Shown here: piece by piece, positions 61,301 through 64,000 of the stretch
Numbering within the stretch: the first letter of the stretch is position 1
Layout: each line of letters starts with the position of its first letter
Source of the DNA: Rhodoferax sp.
GTDB lineage: Bacteria; Pseudomonadota; Gammaproteobacteria; Burkholderiales; Burkholderiaceae_C
Reading direction: 5' to 3'
NCBI RefSeq assembly: GCF_028714215.1
Contig: NZ_JAQTMS010000001.1
Span: 1 to 64,000, forward strand
Length of the DNA stretch: 64,000 nt
Made by a program: the position numbers and the translations under genes
The notes under the pieces: generated by a model
What the model was told of the DNA's origin: nothing
The model's input: only the letters and a program-made list of their open reading frames with translations
Databases searched by the model: none

Positions 61301-64000
61301 GTTGACCCCCGTGGCCAGGGTCGTCGGAGCCCAAGCCGACAGCGAGGCAACCTTGGTGTCAAGACTGATGGCCAAGCCGCTGGCAGCACCGTTCTGGCTG
61401 GTGATGGACAAGCTGTTGCCTTTGACATTCAACGCGCTGCCATTGTTGTCGAGAACGCTGCTGGCAGCGGTGATGAAAACCTGCCCCGCGGCGGCGTCAA
61501 GCAAGCCGGCCGCAATAGCGCCGCTGGTACTGGTGTAATTGATGCTGCCACCGGTCGTCTGCGTCTTGACGAGGTTTCCGCTGCCCAGTGTGCCCATGGC
61601 GATGGCTCTGCCAGTGACGGTAACCGAGCCGCCAGTCGCGGAAATATTGCCGTTCTGCACAACATCCCTGCCGCTATTGAGCGTCACACTGCCGCTGCTG
61701 GCCGAAATATCGCCATTGAGGGACAAATCATTCGCAAGGCCACTGGTCTTGAGATCGACCGAGGTTCCCGAGATCGCCTTTCCGGCATCCAGGACGATGC
61801 TTCCCGGAGCGCCCCCGGTGGGACTGCCCACATCCGAGCTGATCGTCACCGTCCCCATGGAACCGGATCCCGCTGTCACATTCTGTGTCATGCGGATGCC
61901 GCCGTTGTAATCGATGACGTGAATCGAGCCGCCGCCGGTTACGTTGATGCCGTTGGTGGCGCCAACGGTGCCAATTGTCAAACCACCTGCCTTGTTGTTC
62001 TCGAACGAAATCGAGCCACCGGAGTTGGCAACACTCATCGCCACCGTGCCCACCTCATGCATCCCGCTAAGCGAAATACTGCCCGTGGAGGAACCGCTGA
62101 TAACTGCCTCCAAGCTACCCACCTTGATCAGGTTTGGATTCGGATAGCTACCGGTATTCCAGATGCTGCCGCCACCCGACAGGGCCAGCACACCCGTCCC
62201 GCTGGTATTGGTAATAGGGCTTCCAATCGCAAGGTAACTGCCTGCGGAGAGCTTCACGGTCTCGGTCCCGGCCCAGGTGATTGGCGCATTGATGTAGAGG
62301 CTGCCAGCGCTGCTGGTGGCGCCGCCGCGCAGAGTCAGGCCCTTGCCGCTCGGGACGCTGATGGCCCCGGCCAGGGTGGTGGCGCCGGTGTACGCCGTGT
62401 CGTTCGATCCCAGCTCCAGCGCGGTGCCAGGAGCGAGCTGCGACAGCCCCGAAAGATAAAGACCGGTGCCGGGATTGGTACCGCCAATCCGCATGTTCTG
62501 GCTGTTCGACAGGGGTTGAATGGACAGGGAACCGACCGAAGTCAGGCTGGCTCCGGACGCCGGCAAAGTCAGGGAGTCGGTTTTCAAAACCAGGTTCGCC
62601 GTACCCGCAAGGGTCGCACCCGCAGCCATCGACACAGCGCCCGCGCGCAACGCCGCACCGGACACCGTGGTCACGGTGCCTGCCGTCAGGTTCAGTGATT
62701 TCAGGTCCGAAGTGGAACCCAAATTCAAACTGCCGCCCACCAGCGTGACCTGTCCTGCCGTGGCACCGTTCAGGGCCCCGGTCAGGGTGACGCTGCCGGT
62801 GCCCGCAACCGTGAGTGCACCCGCCAGTGTTGTCGCCCCGGACACAGCCAATGAACCACCGGCCACGCTGAGGGTGTTGTTGCCATTGATGGTCAAGGCA
62901 GCGATGCTGTCTGCCCCCGTGACATGCGTCACGGTCAGATTACCGGCGCTGATCAAGGCGGTATCCGTTGACCCTGGCAGACTGCCGCTACTCCAGTTGC
63001 CGGGCGTCGCCCAATCCAGCGTGCCGCCGCCATTGGTGAAAATGTTGGCCCCGCTACCGGAGGCATAAATCAGCCGCGCCGCCTCGCCCGTCGCCAGGTT
63101 GTAGCCCGCATGGAAACCGGTTGGCAGACTGGTGGTAGCGAAGATACCGCTGGCAGTGCCGCCCTTGGTCATGAACCCGATGGCATCAAGGCTGGCCGGC
63201 GCGTAGCCCGTCAACAGGCTGCCCGTCAGCGTCCCCCCGTTGACGACGTTCCCGGACACTGCCAGTTTGTCGAATTGACCGGTAGCCGTGCCCGCCACTT
63301 CGATCTTCAGATTGGAACTGTTGGCCAGTTGCAAATCGCCGACGATGTTCAAGGTGCCGATCACAGCCATGCCAGCGGGACTGATGGTGCCCTGGTTGAG
63401 CAAGGCAGCGGCACTGGTGCCGACCGTCAGGCTGCCGACACCCGACAACGTGCCTTTGTTGGTAGCCCCGCCGTTGAGATTGACCACGGCGCCCGTGCCC
63501 AGGGTGGTGTTGGCGCCCAAGGTGCTGTTACCCGACACGGTCAGCGAGCCGCCGGAGAGCAGCAGGTTTTCGTTGCTCATCAGAGAGCCTGCCAGCAGGG
63601 TTCCGTAAGAGGCCGTCACGGTATAAACACCGCTGGGGCGGTCAATCACCACGCTGTTGCTGGCCGTCGGCAGCGCCTGGTTGGTCCAGTTGCCTGCCAC
63701 GTTCCAGTTGCCATCGGCATCCGGCAACCAGGCATTGATGTTTGACGGCAAGGCGCTGGGCGACAAACTCAGCCATGCCAGAGCGCTGCTGTATTGGGTC
63801 GCATAAGTCGAAGCCGGCGGTGTGCTGACAGTGGCAAAAGTGCCGGTGATGCTGCCTGCCCCCAGCACATTGAAAGAGTCCGTGGTGGTGGGCGCATAGC
63901 TGGCAAGATTGCTGACGTTGAGCTTGCCGCCCAGGGTCGCCGTGCCGCTGACCATCAGCTTGTCGTGTTGCGTGCTGGGCACCAGACCACCAATGTCAAT
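58346..64000 (-). CDS. Giant filamentous-hemagglutinin-like exoprotein, C-terminal part (start beyond window)
   Basis: Over 1880 residues are visible; the frame runs off the right edge. The N-terminal side in view is Gly/Ser/Thr-rich beta-helix repeat (SGGSLTVSGNSTLGANTTLG). About residues 1200-1600 hold an MBG-like module (NASKTYDRLAYTGGNGVNYS) and three or more YDG repeats (NNKVYDGNTSATL, NDKVYDGNTTATA, plus an earlier NKTYDGTLNASL), then more beta-helix. The end reads TDYVVAFVTQFEKA...GDICLR with no toxin domain, so it is an adhesin rather than a contact-dependent inhibitor. Its secretion signal would lie upstream of the window. Confidence 0.9.
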   Translation of the reverse strand: MDIGGLVPSTQHDKLMVSGTATLGGKLNVSNLASYAPTTTDSFNVLGAGSITGTFATVSTPPASTYATQYSSALAWLSLSPSALPSNINAWLPDADGNWNVAGNWTNQALPTASNSVVIDRPSGVYTVTASYGTLLAGSLMSNENLLLSGGSLTVSGNSTLGANTTLGTGAVVNLNGGATNKGTLSGVGSLTVGTSAAALLNQGTISPAGMAVIGTLNIVGDLQLANSSNLKIEVAGTATGQFDKLAVSGNVVNGGTLTGSLLTGYAPASLDAIGFMTKGGTASGIFATTSLPTGFHAGYNLATGEAARLIYASGSGANIFTNGGGTLDWATPGNWSSGSLPGSTDTALISAGNLTVTHVTGADSIAALTINGNNTLSVAGGSLAVSGATTLAGALTVAGTGSVTLTGALNGATAGQVTLVGGSLNLGSTSDLKSLNLTAGTVTTVSGAALRAGAVSMAAGATLAGTANLVLKTDSLTLPASGASLTSVGSLSIQPLSNSQNMRIGGTNPGTGLYLSGLSQLAPGTALELGSNDTAYTGATTLAGAISVPSGKGLTLRGGATSSAGSLYINAPITWAGTETVKLSAGSYLAIGSPITNTSGTGVLALSGGGSIWNTGSYPNPNLIKVGSLEAVISGSSTGSISLSGMHEVGTVAMSVANSGGSISFENNKAGGLTIGTVGATNGINVTGGGSIHVIDYNGGIRMTQNVTAGSGSMGTVTISSDVGSPTGGAPGSIVLDAGKAISGTSVDLKTSGLANDLSLNGDISASSGSVTLNSGRDVVQNGNISATGGSVTVTGRAIAMGTLGSGNLVKTQTTGGSINYTSTSGAIAAGLLDAAAGQVFITAASSVLDNNGSALNVKGNSLSITSQNGAASGLAISLDTKVASLSAWAPTTLATGVNGDITLRNQIPVTLGTIHTGGAVTVANAGAVATAVDSGGISGNGVSVAATGGGIAVAALSSINGGTGDVLLKADGTVSVETPISTTSGSIKVVSGTGFSNLHGAGEFVTGTGGRWLVYAPAPSIVPNGLVPTLYQYNTAYGGSVAASGSGFIYASPLYVDANFGGTLSSTYGSPATATAGYTLRGLDARDTLTAALIVGSGVSYSNWPISASTPAGSYALQYSGLSPALPYALSTGTAQSYTVNPAQLTGVNLTASLTGVANKTYDGTLNASLAPGNFLLSGFVNADSAYVTKTTGTYASQNVGSGILVSTTLAATDFSPLGSTNLSNYILPNSVSGNIGSITPASLTVSANNASKTYDRLAYTGGNGVNYSGFVNGETTSVLAGAPSYGGSAQGASRAGSYAIAPAGLTAANYTLGYVNGTLTIDKATITAVSGIAANNKVYDGNTSATLNTASAILSGALSGDNVAVAAASGSFADKNAGTGKTVNITGLSLGGADAGNYTLSATPASTTADITRAAITGVSGIVINDKVYDGNTTATAVASNASLTGLIGGDKVSVGSVSAAFGDRNVGVGKTVNLSNLALSGPDAANYTWAGSAASAKGTITVRPLSTWTAAGSGQWSDAGNWDALPDASNVLAVAIPAGVLVTYDAGAGSTSLQALGGAGGFSLSGGSLSIGSGLSTPQYNQSGGSLNLAGSLSVNGSFSQSAGSIAASGPVEITQNSSNLTVGAITAPAISLTAPSGNIGQGGALIASGLLSTQSSGSTTLNDAGNRIGSFKAASTGSGNIELTNVGVIDVQGIHTAAGNITLYNTGGISTSGPVVANGGKVSMTANSPLTIGSAGVSASGDIDLVATDLTSAGNLTLNGDLVSSAGAIGLRAANNFVQNSKVSAALGLVVSAGGSVTLGPSATSFGNPVSYPAQGTSVVAPPGSLSTASGSAPTDYVVAFVTQFEKAVVAPLLVSLDPLGSTDKDKKSTMLEGDICLR

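Noticed and set aside
58346..64000. Adhesin considered as a CdiA-type contact-dependent toxin
   Set aside because: The C-terminus ends in a short non-catalytic tail with no VENN-like motif, toxin domain or following immunity gene.

Overview
The window looks like the chromosome of a high-GC betaproteobacterium, most likely a member of the Comamonadaceae (Rhodoferax-like is my best guess, from gene order rather than a search). Pointers are the B12-type ribonucleotide reductase, the run gyrA-serC-pheA-tyrA-aroA/cmk-rpsA-ihfB-lapA-lapB-rfaE-hldD with a fused aroA-cmk, the ubiE-Tim44-ubiJ-ubiB cluster, and a tmRNA whose tag reads ANDERFALAA.

Layout. 1-9.7 kb is core: the end of a ribonucleotide reductase gene, a universal stress protein, a CNNM/CorC-type membrane protein, apaH, an RhlE-like RNA helicase, and a leftward purine/pyrimidine salvage block (adenine deaminase, BMP-type binding protein, guanine deaminase, dCTP deaminase). 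9.74-24.94 kb is an integrated mobile element inserted at the 3' end of ssrA. 24.9-27.5 kb holds ssrA, gph, ubiG and an OmpA-like gene. 27.7-41.7 kb is the rightward gyrA-to-hldD run plus a ComEA-like gene. 41.7-52.9 kb is a long leftward run: DUF971, ubiE, Tim44-like, ubiJ, ubiB, fmdB, DUF502, aspS, nudB, a YbhP-like gene, clsB, folE, and a BLUF photoreceptor gene overlapping folE. 53-64 kb is a four-gene leftward operon: a giant secreted adhesin (cut by the window edge), FecR-domain protein, TpsB outer-membrane transporter, and a CHASE2-adenylate cyclase.

The most interesting region is the 15.2-kb element. It has a P4-type tyrosine integrase beside ssrA, arm-type repeats at both ends, an AlpA regulator, a Toprim plus DUF927 primase-helicase, a HigBA toxin-antitoxin pair and two clusters of an 11-bp iteron (TTTGCCCTCAC). 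After circularisation the clusters would lie about 2.6-2.8 kb apart, much like the ori/crr pair of satellite phage P4. It also carries a full-length phage tail tape-measure gene with several small companion genes, but no capsid, portal, terminase or other recognisable tail genes. I read it as a P4/PICI-like phage satellite that may interfere with, or redirect, helper tail assembly.

Three nested gene-3'-end duplications run in the same direction: ssrA, then the primase-helicase gene, then a 142-aa gene. Each is an intact gene, then cargo, then a leftover copy of that gene's 3' end. The primase-gene remnant differs from the intact gene by several substitutions that are all synonymous in the last 39 codons, so it looks like the displaced end of an older allele. 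This suggests cargo is loaded by repeated 3'-end replacement. Outside the element, hldD has a duplicated, truncated 5' end that forms a coupled 31-aa leader ORF.
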